Counted from the stretch's first letter, positions 43,101-55,330 are shown. The stretch: 64,000 nt of DNA from Utricularia gibba (GCA_002189035.1 NEEC01000012.1:434001-498000); one strand, 5' to 3'. Made by a program: numbers and translations. Notes: generated by a model not told the origin, from the sequence alone.

Positions 43101-46100
43101 GTTCTTGGATGAACATGTACAAGGTAATAAGAGATCTGAAGGCGAAACAAGTACTGAAAATCGGAAATGGGGAGCCATGGTGGTGATAAAATCTCTACAG
43201 TTTCTGCCAACTGTAATAGCTGCCGCCCTAAAGGAAGCAACACATAACCTACAGAATGAAAACTCTGTGGAATTTGTTCAACCGATATCTTCTGGTAATA
43301 TGATGCATGTTGCTTTGGCTGGGATCAACAACCAAATGAGCTTACTTCAGGATAGGTATGTGAGGCGCATATGCAACAATAATTTGGTGAAAATATTCTT
43401 ATATGAGCCACATTTCTTTTTTAACATAGCCAATGATAACGTTCGTTGCAGTGGTGATGAAGATCAGGCACAAGAGAGAGTGGATAAGTTGGCCAAAATA
43501 CTTAAGGAGAAGGAAGTAGCCTCCAGCCTGCGAAATGCAGGAGTGGGTTTTGTCAGTTGTATAATACAAAGAGATGAAGGTAGGGTCCGATGAGACATTC
43601 CTTTTGTTTCTTGGCAGAAAAACTCTACTACCAGGAGGAGGCATTGCTGCGGCATTTGGAACCACCTTTATCAAATTACCTTGAGCTGGTATGTGCACAA
43701 AAAATATGTCTATGCATTTTCTTATGTGATGGTCGTCTGATCCTAAAATATTTCTGTGACCAGGACAAACTGAAGCACTATGACAATATAAGGTATACTC
43801 CTTCCCGGGATCGACAGTGGCACATTTATACTGTTGCAGAGAAGTCACGTCCCCTCCGGAGAATGTTTCTTAGGACACTTTTGAGGCAACCTATTTCAAA
43901 TGAAGGTTTGAGCGTTTTACAAGGAATCGATCAGGGCTCTACACAATCGATGTGGTCTCTTTCCTTCACATCACGGAGTATCTTGAGATCTTTGATGTCT
44001 GCAATGGATGAGCTTGAACTTAACTCTCATAATTCAGCCATTAAATCGGACCATGCTCACATGTACTTGTACATCCTGCGGGAACAACTGATAGATGATC
44101 TCTTGCCATACCACAAGTAAGATCTCCTGCTACTCACACTACCGATATTTGTTTTATTAGTGTCCCTTCATGGATGCTACTCCCACTAGTTGGTTGACCC
44201 AGTTTGAGATGAAATGCAGCTGCGAATTCTAAGAAGCACTCTGAGACCAGAAAATTGGTTGTATCTGCCTGATTTTTTTTATTGATCTAGTCTCCTGGCT
44301 CTATTTTTCAGGAGGGCGCATATAACTGATGGCCGTGAAGAAGCAACTGTTTTCAAGATTCTGGATGATCTGGTGCATGAAATTCATGCATTCATTGGTC
44401 TTAAAATGCATCGGTTAGGTGTTTTCGAGTGGGAAATTAGATTTTGTATATCATCTGAAGGGGACGCAAATGGAGCTTGGAGAGTTGTAGTCACAAATGT
44501 CACTGGTCAAACCTGCATTGTTCATGTGAGCAAAATCCAGATTGGTTGAAAACATCAATAGTTTGATGCATGGTTATTATTTAACAGTTTGCATGATAAT
44601 TTCAGATCTATAGAGAGGTGGAGGATCCAACTGCAGAGGTCGTCATCTACAGTTCTCTGTCTAGCAATGGCCCTTTGCATGGATTGCCAGTTAATGCACC
44701 GTATAGAACACTGGGACCTCTTGAACAGAAACGACTTATTGCAAGGAAAAGCAACACAACATATTGCTATGATTTCCCTCTGGTATAAAATATTTTCTTT
44801 TGGGAATGCACAATATGGTTGTTATTTGTACTAATGAGGTTACTTTTCAGGCATTTGAGGCAGCCCTGAGTATCGCCTGGACTAAGAATCCTACAATTAA
44901 CAAGCCTGATGGGGCAGTAGTTAAGGTCACAGAACTGATTTTTTCTGACAAGAAGGGTGCATGGGGTACTAATCTTGTTCCTACTGAGCGTCCACCAGCA
45001 CTGAATGATGTTGGCATGGTAGCCTGGAAAATGGCAATGTGCACTCCTGAGTTTCCCTCTGGGCGGTCTATTTTTGTCGTAGCGAATGATGTAACTTTCA
45101 AGAATGGTTCTTTTGGACCAAGGGAGGATGCATTTTTTAAGGCAGTCACTGATGTTGCTTGTGCACAGAAAATACCCCTTATTTATCTTGCAGCCAATTC
45201 CGGTGCTCGTATTGGGGTAGCTGAAGAAGTGAAGTCTTCCTTCAAAGTTGGCTGGTCCGATGAACTAAACCCAGAACGTGGTTTTCAGTACGTGTACTTA
45301 ACTCCAGAAGACTATGGCCGCATTGGAGCTTCAGTTATAGCACATGAGTTGAAGCTTCCAAATGGAGAAAGCAGATGGATCATTGACACTGTTGTTGGAA
45401 AGGAAGATGGTTTGGGAGTTGAAAATCTAACTGGAAGTGGTGCTATAGCTAGTGCATATTCAAGGGCATACCATGAAACATTTACCTTGACCTACGTGAC
45501 TGGAAGAACAGTGGGAATAGGTGCATATCTTGCTCGTCTTGGTATGCGATGTATCCAAAGACTAGATCAGCCAATTATTCTGACTGGTTTCTCTGCATTG
45601 AACAAGCTTCTGGGTAGGGAGGTCTACAGCTCGCACATGCAACTTGGAGGGCCTAAAATCATGGCGACGAACGGGGTTGTTCATCTCACTGTCTCAGATG
45701 ATCTCGAAGGAATAGCAGCTATTTTGAACTGGTTGAGCTTTGTTCCGGCATACTCCGGTGGAACGCTTCCCATTATGAGTCCATTGGATCCTCCTAGCAG
45801 GCTTGTGGAATATCTGCCTGAGATATCTTGTGATCCACGCGCAGCCATCTCTGGGGCCAAGGATGGTTCAGGCAACTGGCTTGGAGGCATATTTGACAAG
45901 GATACCTTCATTGAAACATTGGAAGGCTGGGCGAGAACGGTTGTAACAGGCCGGGCGAAGCTCGGAGGCATACCAGTGGGTGTGATCGCAGTTGAAACTC
46001 AGACTGTGATGCAGGTTATCCCTGCCGACCCTGGCCAGCTTGATTCACACGAAAGGATTGTTCCACAAGCAGGCCAGGTATGGTTTCCAGACTCAGCAAC

Positions 46101-47119
46101 AAAGACTGCTCAGGCTTTGATGGATTTTAACAGAGAAGAGTTGCCCCTGTTTATCCTTGCCAATTGGAGAGGCTTTTCTGGTGGACAAAGGGACCTGTTT
46201 GAAGGCATCCTTCAAGCTGGATCAACAATTGTGGAGAATCTACGGACTTACAAACAGTCTGTCTTCGTATATTTGCCGGCCACCGGTGAGCTCCGTGGTG
46301 GAGCATGGGTGGTGGTTGACAGTAAGATCAACCCCGACCACATCGAAATGTATGCCGAACGAACTGCTAAAGGTAACGTCCTGGAGGCGGAGGGTTTGAT
46401 CGAAATCAAGTTTCGATCTCGAGAACTTCTGGAGTGCATGGGCAGGCTTGATGCGGAACTCGTAAGTCTGAGGTCAAAGCTTCAAGAAGCCAGCTCTACA
46501 GGGACACAAGCAGCTGTTGCAGACTTGCAGAGCCAGATCAAATTGCGTGAGAAGAAACTTCTGCCTTTGTACACACAGATAGCTACAAAATTTGCTGAGC
46601 TCCACGACACATCACTCCGAATGGCTGCGAAAGGAGTGATCAAAGAAGTCATCGACTGGAAAAATTCTCGGTCGTTCTTCTACACAAGATTGCACAGGAG
46701 GGTTGTCGAGGATTCGTTAGTGAAGACCATCAGGGATGCGGCTGGTCACGATCTTGACTACAGGTCTGCAATGGAGATGATCAAGAAATGGTTCTCAGAA
46801 TCGGAACTAGCCACAGGAAGAGAAGATGCATGGATCGATGACGAGGTTTTCTTTAGGTGGAAGAATGATCCCAAACACTATGAAGAAAAGCTACAAGACC
46901 TTCGTGTGCAAAAGATGTTGCTTCAGTTATCCAGCTCCAGCAACTCCACCATGGATATAAGAGCCCTTCCTCAAGCTCTTGCCGCTTTCTTGCACAAGGT
47001 AGATTCTCTTCATTGCACATACATCTCCTCATCAACTAACATGATGGTTAACGGCGCAGGTCGACCCCACGGTTCGAGACAAGCTGATCGAGGAGCTCTC
47101 AGGCGTGCTGCATCACTGA
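37148..47119 (+). CDS. ACC1: Homomeric (cytosolic) acetyl-CoA carboxylase, about 30 exons, one-base frameshift
   Basis: Multidomain biotin enzyme making malonyl-CoA for fatty-acid elongation and secondary metabolism. The start [12 protein letters not shown] lacks a transit peptide, which points to the cytosol. Biotin carboxylase domain: [36 protein letters not shown] and [14 protein letters not shown]. The biotinyl site is VEVMKM near 41145-41163. The central regulatory region covers about 41280-44560. The carboxyltransferase halves lie in one large exon from about 44850 ([24 protein letters not shown], then [13 protein letters not shown]). The last exon ends EELSGVLHH with TGA at 47117-47119. 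The overall size of about 2250 residues is normal. One break: at 43581-43593 the frame reads through GRVR to a stop, while MRHSF continues in the +1 frame. The family has no intron-sized gap here, so one base (probably a C at 43587-43588) is missing. Confidence 0.95.
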
Positions 47120-47654
47120 GTCACGAAGAAGGGGTGGGGTGCAGGGCGTCCTCTCTTCAGCTGATCCAATCTTCTTGGTTGTTTCTATACGAACATGATG
47201 TGCCGGTTTCTTGTGCATTGGCATTGGAATGCCCTTCATTTTGTTTTGATGAAAATGGAGGGACTGCCTGCCTCAGCTGAGCTGATCCCTGTAGAGAAGT
47301 TGCAAAGTCGGTAACATTTGTCTGGTTGTAATAAAAACGTTGTATGTTTGCTTGCCTCTTTCGAGGGAAGCAACTTCGTTCAATTCAGATATGGTTTCGA
47401 TCGGGTGGATCAGCAGTGGCCCGACCCCACCCGACCCGACCCGGACCGACCGTTGGAAATTACCGTTCGTTGCAAAATCAACGATGTTTTTGCGTTGAGG
47501 AAGACGGTGGTTTTATTTGGTCAGTGGAGTGGGTGTGGAAGTTTCCTAGCCATCTGCCCTTGCTTCTTCTCCTTAATATCTCTGCGGCGTCCCATGGTTG
47601 CGTTGCCCATTAAATCTTCTTCAGCAAGAAATCGCGTTCTTGAGGCAGAAAAGC
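47120..47654. other. ACC 3' UTR and IST1-like promoter/leader
   Basis: A 535-base spacer between two genes on the same strand. It contains a second CCCGA-rich tract (47419-47450) and no coding exon that I can support. Short open frames on the plus strand here run into the leader of the next gene. Confidence 0.6.
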
Positions 47655-49577
47655 ATGGATTCTTTCTTCAAGCAGCGCTTCAACGCCGCCAAATGGTGAA
47701 CGCTTTGATTCGATCTGGATTTTGATCTGTTCGTGAATGATGCTGATCATAGGGTTCTGTGCGTGTAATTGAATTGAGGGTTTTGATCTTGCGGTGTTTT
47801 GGGGGTAGGGGAGGATAGAATGGACCTGAGGCTTCTTTTCAGCCTGGAAGTGTTTGATATGGGTAAAAGAAGAAATTTAATGCCGATAGCGCGATCAAGT
47901 TGGGTTGTTTGCTATGAAGTGTTCTGGTGTTTAATGGCGATGTTGGGGATGGCTTACTCACTTTCGTTCTCTTTCCCTGAAATTACAGCAAAACGTTGCT
48001 CAAGCTTAGCATTCCCCGGATCAAGTTACTGAGAAATAGGAGAGACATCCAGGTTAAGCAGATGAGAAAAGAGATCGCCAAGCTCCTTGAAACTGGCCAA
48101 GAAGCCACTGCTCGGATTCGGGTAGTGTGAATGCACAAAGGATCATCGTTCATTCTTAAAAGCCTGTTGATATTCATACCGTTTTTTGCGTTATCAGGTT
48201 GAGCACATAATACGTGAGGAGAAGATGATGGCTGCTCAAGAAATTGTTGAGCTCTTTTGTGAGCTTATTGCTGTGCGGCTTCCGATCATCGAGGCACAAA
48301 AGTATGTTCGATAGCCATTGATATATTTCAATTCTTCTTGGTAGCCAATGACATTTTTATTGCCTGTGATCAGGGAATGCCCTTTGGATCTGAAGGAAGC
48401 CATTTCGAGTGTCTGCTTTGCAGCGCCAAGGTGTGCTGATCTTCCAGAGTTGCTGCAGGTGCAGATGCTGTTTTCTGGTAAATACGGTAAAGAGTTTGTG
48501 GCCGCGGCCACCGAGCTTATGCCGGAGTGCGGTGTAAATCGACAGGTCAGGCATGGTGTAGCAATGCCATCAGCATATGGAACTTGTGCTTCATCTCACT
48601 TCAGCATCTCTTCAACTTACACGTATTATTACGTTGAAATGATAGTTGGTAGAGCTTTTGTCGATTCGCGCTCCAGCTCCTGATGTCAAATTGAAGCTGT
48701 TAAGGGACATCGCGGAAGAGCATGGGCTGGATTGGGATCCAAGCGCCAGTGAGCATGAGCTTTCAAAGAAGCATGAAGACTTGCTGGTAAGATTAGATCC
48801 CTTGGTTATCGCCATTTTATTATCGGGTGTGATTTTTCTATTTCCATGATTCTGCAGAGTGGCCCAGCACAGTTTACTAGCGGCTCTAAACTCCCTCTTC
48901 CTACAGAGAGACATGAAGAGGCAATACAAACTTCTACTCCTGAACCGGAGGTGACTGATGATTTCGACATTGTAGATTTTGCAGAAGTGCCTAACTCGCC
49001 GTCGTTGAAGACCAATAAGGGAAACATCTCAATTCCAGAGATGCTCCCGTTTCCTGCCTCCGCTCTATCTGAAGATGATATTGAGGAATCAAATCCTACT
49101 GCAGCTGACAATGCAGTCCTGGAGAAATCAGGAGGGGAGCTCTTTGTGCCACCCGAAACTCCTCAGCCACCATTTTCCGAGGAAAGCTCTGCCCCAGTTG
49201 CGTCAAACGCAGGCATAGATCTGCAGGATGTGTTGGCTGCTGCTCAGGCAGCTGCCGAGGCTGCTGAGCGCGCTGCAGCAGCCGCTCGATCAGCTGCCAG
49301 TATCGCCCAGCTTCGCATCACTGAGCTCGTCAATAGGGAGAAGGATGAAGTCCCAGCACCTGCCCAGGGGAGTGCGTCTTCCCCATCTCCAGACACTGTC
49401 TTCGTCAATGGTGGCGCGCATCAGCTGCCTTCACAGTATGACCCTGCGGCGGCGGAGTATTATTCGTCTTCACCGAGCGGTGATCGTCATCGCCAGCCTC
49501 CCCTGAACGAAGAATCGTTCTTCTCATATCCGAATCTGTTCCCAGCCAGTGGCGCGGACCTCAGCAGCCGGACGTAG
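47655..49577 (+). CDS. IST1-like protein (regulator of Vps4 activity, ESCRT-III associated)
   Basis: Cytosolic ESCRT-III-related regulator of multivesicular body sorting. Exon 1 (47655-47696) encodes MDSFFKQRFNAAK. The IST1 domain follows over five exons: CKTLLKLSIPRIKLLRNRRD, IQVKQMRKEIAKLLETGQEA, VEHIIREEKMMAAQEIVELF and CPLDLKEAISSVCFAAPRCA. It continues with QMLFSGKYGKEFVAAATELM and LVELLSIRAPAPDVKLKLLR. A helix HGLDWDP closes the domain. The C-terminal exon (from about 48858) is acidic/Ser/Pro-rich with an Ala/Glu coiled-coil-like stretch (AAAQAAAEAAERAAAAARSA), common in plant IST1-like proteins. Joins are GT-AG and in frame. The TAG stop is at 49575-49577. Confidence 0.92.
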
Positions 49578-50937
49578 ATTTGTGTGTACGGTCATCAGCG
49601 AACGTGGCCCTGGGTGTATGGCCATGTATAAGCTGTAAGAAGCTGGGTATTAGTTGTGTAGAGTATGAAACAGACTTGGAATTTTGAGAAGAATTGTAAA
49701 ACTTGTTGTGGAATATATGAAAGTTTTTACTTTTACATACAGAATGTTACACTAATATTTATAGATACAAATATGATTGTTGGTCTTCTTGAGTTAGCCA
49801 TTGAAGTTATTTTTGATCTTTTTGTAGATCTAGTTTGATAGATTTGTTATAATTAATGATTGTTAAAATTATTATTATTATTATTATTATTATTATCATC
49901 ATAAATAATGATTTCATTGTTTATAAATTAGTTATCTTTGATAACATTGTTATTGTTATGATTATTATTGTTTAGAATTAAATTATATTTGACAGTTTGT
50001 TGTTAAATTAAATATATTATATATTATTTCATTTTTATACCTTATTTAATAATAATGATACATTAATATCTTTCATTTTTTCCTTTGAAACACTTTTCTC
50101 GCTTTTCTTATATTGGAATCCAAAATAGGGAACATGATTTATACAATCATTTCACTAGGAAATATAAACACTGTGTGGAAGTGTAGAAATACATCAATAT
50201 ATATTGCATCGTTTCTGTTTAGATTGTAAAATGTGTTTTTTAGCATTTAGATTCAAGTATCCTATTTATTTTCTATTTTGAAGTTTCTTTTTGTTTGGTT
50301 TTGTTTCATAAATCATGTTCATTGTTCATCTTGATTTTTTTTTATTTCAACATGTGTAGTTGTTTAGCTTTGTATCGATTTGATGAGTATTAATATGATT
50401 ATGTTGTGATTTTTTTTTTGTTATGATTTTTTTGATTTGGTTTTTTTGAGTTATTGTTTTATTTAGTTTTTATCTATTGTTTCAATATATCATCCAAGCT
50501 ATTATTATGGTCATTTTTTTTGTACTTAAGTCCTGACCAAAAATCAACCAATGAGGGGTGGGAAAAAAAACACAAGATTTTGCAGAAGCTTCATGGGCTC
50601 GTTGCAATTGGAATTTTCTTGAAGAAATAGTAACCAAATGATAGAGATTGAAAAGTGAATGGAAGCCAATATACTTAAATGCACTTGAGTAAACTCTTTG
50701 GAAAAAGAAAAAGAGCACAACCATATATACATTTCAAGTTGGCGACTTTCAAAAGTACAATATGTTAGTGGATTTCTTAATCAAATTGGGTACCAGCTTC
50801 AACAACATAACAAAGACTGAATTATGGGCCAAATTGAAGGAGGAATACTGATTTTAATTATGGTTCATTGCTATTGATATTTCACATCTATATTTTATAA
50901 ATTGGTTTATATAACTTTTTAAAAGTACAATGAATCA
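49578..50937. other. IST1-like 3' UTR and AT-rich intergenic DNA
   Basis: The 3' UTR probably ends near 49740. A TTA/ATT microsatellite lies at 49868-49896. The rest is T-rich without genes. From about 50530 the plus strand begins to show broken, protein-like phrases that lead into the SANT-like relic. Confidence 0.55.
49868..49896. repeat. ATT trinucleotide microsatellite
   Basis: Nine to ten perfect ATT units followed by imperfect ATC/ATA units, in AT-rich intergenic DNA. Confidence 0.9.
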
Positions 50938-51230
50938 ATGCATAACATCATAAGGAGCAAATCATGGCCCTACTACCAGGATTTGATTGAAATATTTGGT
51001 AAAGATGGACCAACTGACAATTTTCAAGAGCTTGGTAATGTTTTTAATTTAAGTATTAACATCTTCTTATGGGCTTCAATCACCATTACATTTGAAATCT
51101 TTGGTCCAAATGGAACCTTTTGCAAACCCTAGAATTGACTTTCCCCAAATCGCATAGGTAGAAAAAAACGCAAAAGAATAGATGACAAAAAAGAAGATGT
51201 ATGTAGGTTGAAGAGAAGGTTAATTTGGTA
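50938..51230 (+). pseudogene. Relic of a Myb/SANT-like domain protein
   Basis: The open stretch from 50938 includes SKSWPYYQDLIEIFGKDGPT, which matches the end of the plant Myb/SANT-like domain (pattern W-x-Y-Y-x-x-L-x-x-I-F-G-K-D). About 130 bases on, another frame reads GRKKRKRIDDKKEDV, the basic spacer usual in such proteins. These proteins are either PIF/Harbinger ORF1 products or domesticated relatives. Stops and frame changes make this a remnant. Confidence 0.4.
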
Positions 51231-52129
51231 AAGTCACATGATGGGAATAGTTAAAGTAAGGGGGTGGCTACTTTATATAAACCTACCCACAAGGGTTTAT
51301 CAAATTCGTGAATAAACTAAGGATACATAAATACATAAACCAAACATAGTAATATCTAATACCTATTAATTAATCCCCCCTTATACCTCCAATTAAACAC
51401 TGCCTAAAAGTTTTTGAAATTAATTTCTATTTCTTTAAGAGCAGTAATTTCCTTATTGAGATATACTTCTTCTATATTGATCTTTAAAAGAATTGAAAGT
51501 TATTCTTTTGTTTTCAAATCAATAGATAGAATGCCACTCAGATTCAAAGTTGTTTTTTTAGAATTCATCAATTTAAGTAGTGGTTCAAGATGCATGCTCT
51601 GACTGGTCAAATTGGTTTCAGGTTCATCATTTGGAAAAAGATAGAAAATATCAGTACATAAAGATCCTTCTAGTATGTTTGATGTTTTTGAATGTCAATC
51701 CTAACTTTTGGATTTATCCATGATATACATGAAATACATTCATAGTGGCCTTGTTATCAAGTTTAGTTCTTTTTTACTTTAGAATATGAATGTAGCAAAG
51801 GGAACTAAAAACCTTAAGATGGTTTAGATTTGAAGTTTTATTAAATTAGAGTTCATATGGAGACTTACCATCTTTAGATCCTTTTGAGGCAACCTATTAA
51901 ACAAATGAACAATAGTATTTACAATGTAAGTTGAAGCAAAGTGGAACATTTTTTCTTATAGTAAGTAGCGAGTTATATTCATAATTGTAATGTTTTTTCT
52001 TTCATATATACATTTTGTTTTGGAGAGTAGAGAGCAATAAAGTAACGAACAATTCCTTGTATGTTATAGAGTATTTCAAGGTTTATAGAAATATATTATT
52101 CACCATTATTATATTGAATGTAAGTATCA
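51231..52129. other. AT-rich intergenic DNA
   Basis: No gene is supported. Short plus-strand ORFs (for example 51414-51602) have no recognisable domain. The region may include more of the decayed transposons on either side. Confidence 0.5.
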
Positions 52130-53190
52130 TTTTGCTATTTTGTATTGTAGGTATAGCTTTGGATTGCATGAAATAGTGATAAACATCTGATTTTTTCTTT
52201 AAGATATAAATACAAGTATACTATGTGTTTGTCGATAAATATGACATAATATTTGTTTCCACCTCTGGTTGCTATACTCAGATATCTTGAAACGTTAGCA
52301 GGTATCTCATCATGCAACATTTCAGATATACATTCAGTCAATCTTTTTCTCTTGAGAGATAGAATGGATGCATAATATTGATGACGTGGTCTCTTGTACC
52401 ATAGTGTTGACTATTTAGATAAACGAAGATTCTTAGGTTTCTATTGATCAGAAAAAATACAAAGGAAATATTCTATTGATTATAGAAGTAGTAAATATAA
52501 TATTCTTGTTAGAGTCTCGAATAGTACACTCATTGTTTTCCAAGTAGATTTTGAATCCATTTTTCAGTAATAACTTGGTACGTAATAGATTATGGATTAT
52601 ATCTAGGATATAATATACATTATTGATCTTTATTAGTTTGTGTGTAGTCTCTAGGCATAACATTCTCAATCCTTCTACAGGTATGAGTTTACTATATGCT
52701 ACTTTAATGAACTTTCTTATTATAGGCGAATCAATAGTGAAGTTGCTGTGATTATTGGTCAAGTGGTGTGTAGATTTTGAATCCATTTTTCTCAAGTTAG
52801 TGAAGGTAATTATTAAGGTGTTCTGATATAAAATAGAAAGTTCAATGTGATTCTTATTTGATTCATAGGAAATAGATACATCATTTATATTGTAATTTAA
52901 TTTAATACCATTGTTTGTAAGATTTCCTCCAAAAACATATTATTTCTTCAGGGGACAAACTCGATCCACATGTCCTTTAAAGTTGTAGTAGACACTTGTA
53001 ATTTCAATTTAAACATATCATCGATAATTGTGTTATATATTATTTGTTTTTGTTCTGTCAATACACAATTCAATGTTGACATGTTCATTGTACTTGATAT
53101 TGTACCTTTTAATAACTTGTATGTATTCAGAATTAGAGACATGTCCAAATTAAATTCTACAAGGATTAATTTTGTGCTTATTGTCATGTT
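52130..53190 (-). mobile_element. Ty1/copia retrotransposon remnant (gag-protease-integrase part)
   Basis: On the minus strand three fragments lie in the order expected of copia pol. The first, 53187-52948, resembles gag with a knuckle-like end. The second, 52795-52448, has KMDSKSTHHLTNNHSNF (the protease/pre-integrase DSG.THHMT-like motif, with the catalytic triad changed) and LLLKNGFKIYLENNECTI. The third, 52341-52135, has TRGGNKYYVIFIDKHIVYLY, the integrase-core start. Frames are interrupted, reverse transcriptase and LTRs were not found, and the element is certainly inactive. Confidence 0.7.
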
Positions 53191-53554
53191 TTTTCAAAGG
53201 ATTTCATATCAATTTGTACACACATGGTGAAAATTATTTACCTTATACCTCAATAATGCATATGACACATTGTGAACCGTACAAGTAACAAAATAGTATG
53301 ATACACTTTGATAAGCTATTATGATTCTTGAAAAATCAATTTATAATGTGTGTTGCATGTATTAAGCACACACAATTCGCATATAGTGAGAAAAATCGAT
53401 TTGCATGTATTAAGAGGCACATTAGATCATTTATAATACATAGAAAGTATTGATAATGGAGTTGGTTAGAGATTTTTGAGATATTAAGAGAACTAACAGT
53501 AGAATTGTGGTTGTTTCTCATAACACTCATGATTAGTGAGGCTTATTATGTATT

Positions 53555-54660
53555 TTGGATATTTAAATCTTGTATTGAAAAATATAAGCAATACTAGTCT
53601 ATCATTCAAGTTGATGAGACACACTTCCATGTTCGATACAATTACAAATTACTTATTATAGTTGCTACTGATATATGAAGACATTGTTTCCTAATTACTT
53701 ATGTCATTATAAATGAGGAATTAGATTGGATATGAATGACTTTTTAGAAAGTGAAAACTGCAAAACATGGCACTTATGTTTATTGATTTGATAATTTATG
53801 ACATATGTATTTTCTAACAGTAAATTTTACCACAAATCAAATTTATATTACAATTTATGTCATTTTATATAAAAAAAATATCAAAATCAACTGTATTTAT
53901 TTTTCGATTTAGTAATTTATGCCATACATTTTCAAAATCACAAAAATGATGAAAATTAGAGTATATAAACCTTACAAAATAAGGAAAAATAAATCAAATA
54001 TCTTTAAAAATCAACATTCATATTAGAAAATAAATTCAAAAACCAATTTATATAAATATAATAAAGTTTCAACAGCTATACAAATTCATTTATAATATAT
54101 ATTACATATTGTTATTGCCAAAAAAATAATCCATACAAAAATCTAAAAGTAAGAATGACAAAAAAACATAAAAAACTATTAGTATTATTGTTATTATTAT
54201 CAATGAAAAACAATAATTTTCATAAACAAAAAATATTTGTTAATATAAAAAACACCAATTAAAAAAATAAAAAGTACAATATTAAAAAGTACGAAATAGA
54301 CAAGAAATTTATTATCTTAATGGATTTAAAATTAAAAACACATGAATATATTAATTTTAATATAAAAAATGACATAAATTGCTTTATAAATTTGATTTGT
54401 GATAAAATTAACTGTTAAAAAATACATGTGACATAAATTACTAAATAAATAAACATAAGTGTCATGTTTTGCAGTTCCCCCTTTTTAGAAATATTGCATG
54501 AGCATATCGTACATGATCATCACCCCACTTACATAATTAATAATCGAGGATACAGACTTTTGATTGTAGTGACATGCTATTGAGATTTTTGTTCCCTACA
54601 AATGACATCGTTTATGTCTCTATTGATCAAATCCACATTACAAAAGCAAGCATATTGATG
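53555..54660 (+). mobile_element. MULE (MuDR-type) transposase remnant, split by a MITE
   Basis: The plus strand near 53565-53740 reads FKSCIEKYKQY, a stop, then IIQVDETHFHVRYNYKLLII followed by further phrases. This is the MuDR DDE-domain pattern FKPCIEGFKYCRPVIQVDGTHLYGKY with many changes. Reading resumes after the inserted MITE at 54482 with FLEILHEHIVHD and IINNRGYR, which fits the next part of the same domain. Several stops show it is dead. Its termini were not located. Confidence 0.65.
53751..54481. mobile_element. Mutator-type MITE, 731 bp, long terminal inverted repeats
   Basis: The left end GTGAAAACTGCAAAACATGG (53751) and the complement of the right end GGGGGAACTGCAAAACATGA (54481) start inverted repeats. 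They can be followed for about 125 bases at high identity, including CACTTATGTTTATT and CACAAATCAAATTTAT. The element is flanked by a perfect 10-base target duplication TTTTTAGAAA (53741-53750 and 54482-54491). Long TIRs with 9-11 bp duplications define Mutator-like elements. The centre is AT-rich and non-coding. It sits inside the transposase remnant described separately. Confidence 0.88.
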
Positions 54661-55069
54661 GTTTGATATGGATTGTGAGAATTATAATGTATTTTCATGA
54701 ATTTGAATAATTAATAGGCACAATTCATCATGGAATATTAATATTTGATAGACATTTCCTTCTACATGTAGATATTAGCCCATCAAAGAGGAACATGGTA
54801 CAATTTCATTATATATTATTATGATTATTATGATTATTATTATGTTGCCATTTTTAGAGTTTAATATTGTTTTATACATAGAATATGAAAAAATATTTAA
54901 ACAGAAGCATTAAAAGAAAATCGAATACATATCCAAATCTTTTCAAAAAGAAAAAGAAAAAGAGAACCAGCCATACGCTTCCTTCCTCCTTTTCTCCTCC
55001 TGCAGGTCATCTCTCAGACGCCTTGCTCTCTTTTTTTAAATACCATCACCTAACCTGCAATGCCATTCA
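54661..55069. other. AT-rich intergenic DNA
   Basis: No gene is seen. A short imperfect TTATTATTATGA repeat lies near 54810-54845. Composition rises after 54960. Confidence 0.55.
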
Positions 55070-55330
55070 ATGGAGCACCCAACATCACAGCAGGAGAAGA
55101 TGGGTGGAAATGGCACTTGTCTCCCCTCTCCATGCTTCCACCGCTGTCTCCAATGCCTTGCACCTCTTCTCAAATGTCTTGGCTTGGTTTCCCATGAGGC
55201 TCCCACATTGGGCACGCAGGAGGTGCGACTGAGGACGAGACGGCCGCCGCGTCCTCCGGTCACCGGAGGACGGGGGGCTCAGACAAATTCAATCCCAGTC
55301 GACGGTGATACCAGTTCAAGACAAGTTTGA
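55070..55330 (+). CDS. Possible small protein of unknown family
   Basis: An 86-codon frame starting MEHPTSQQEKMGGNG in a compact GC-rich island surrounded by AT-rich DNA. The first half has four cysteines (in CLPSPCFHRCLQCLAPLL); the second is Arg/Pro-rich. There is no signal peptide. The minus strand is also open over 55036-55263, so the reading direction is uncertain. I do not recognise a family, and the island may be only a promoter-like or repeat-derived fragment. Confidence 0.2.
   Translation: MEHPTSQQEKMGGNGTCLPSPCFHRCLQCLAPLLKCLGLVSHEAPTLGTQEVRLRTRRPPRPPVTGGRGAQTNSIPVDGDTSSRQV

Noticed and set aside
53336-53530. 64-codon minus-strand ORF beside the copia remnant
   Set aside because: It has no clear gag or pol motif; most likely chance in AT-rich DNA.
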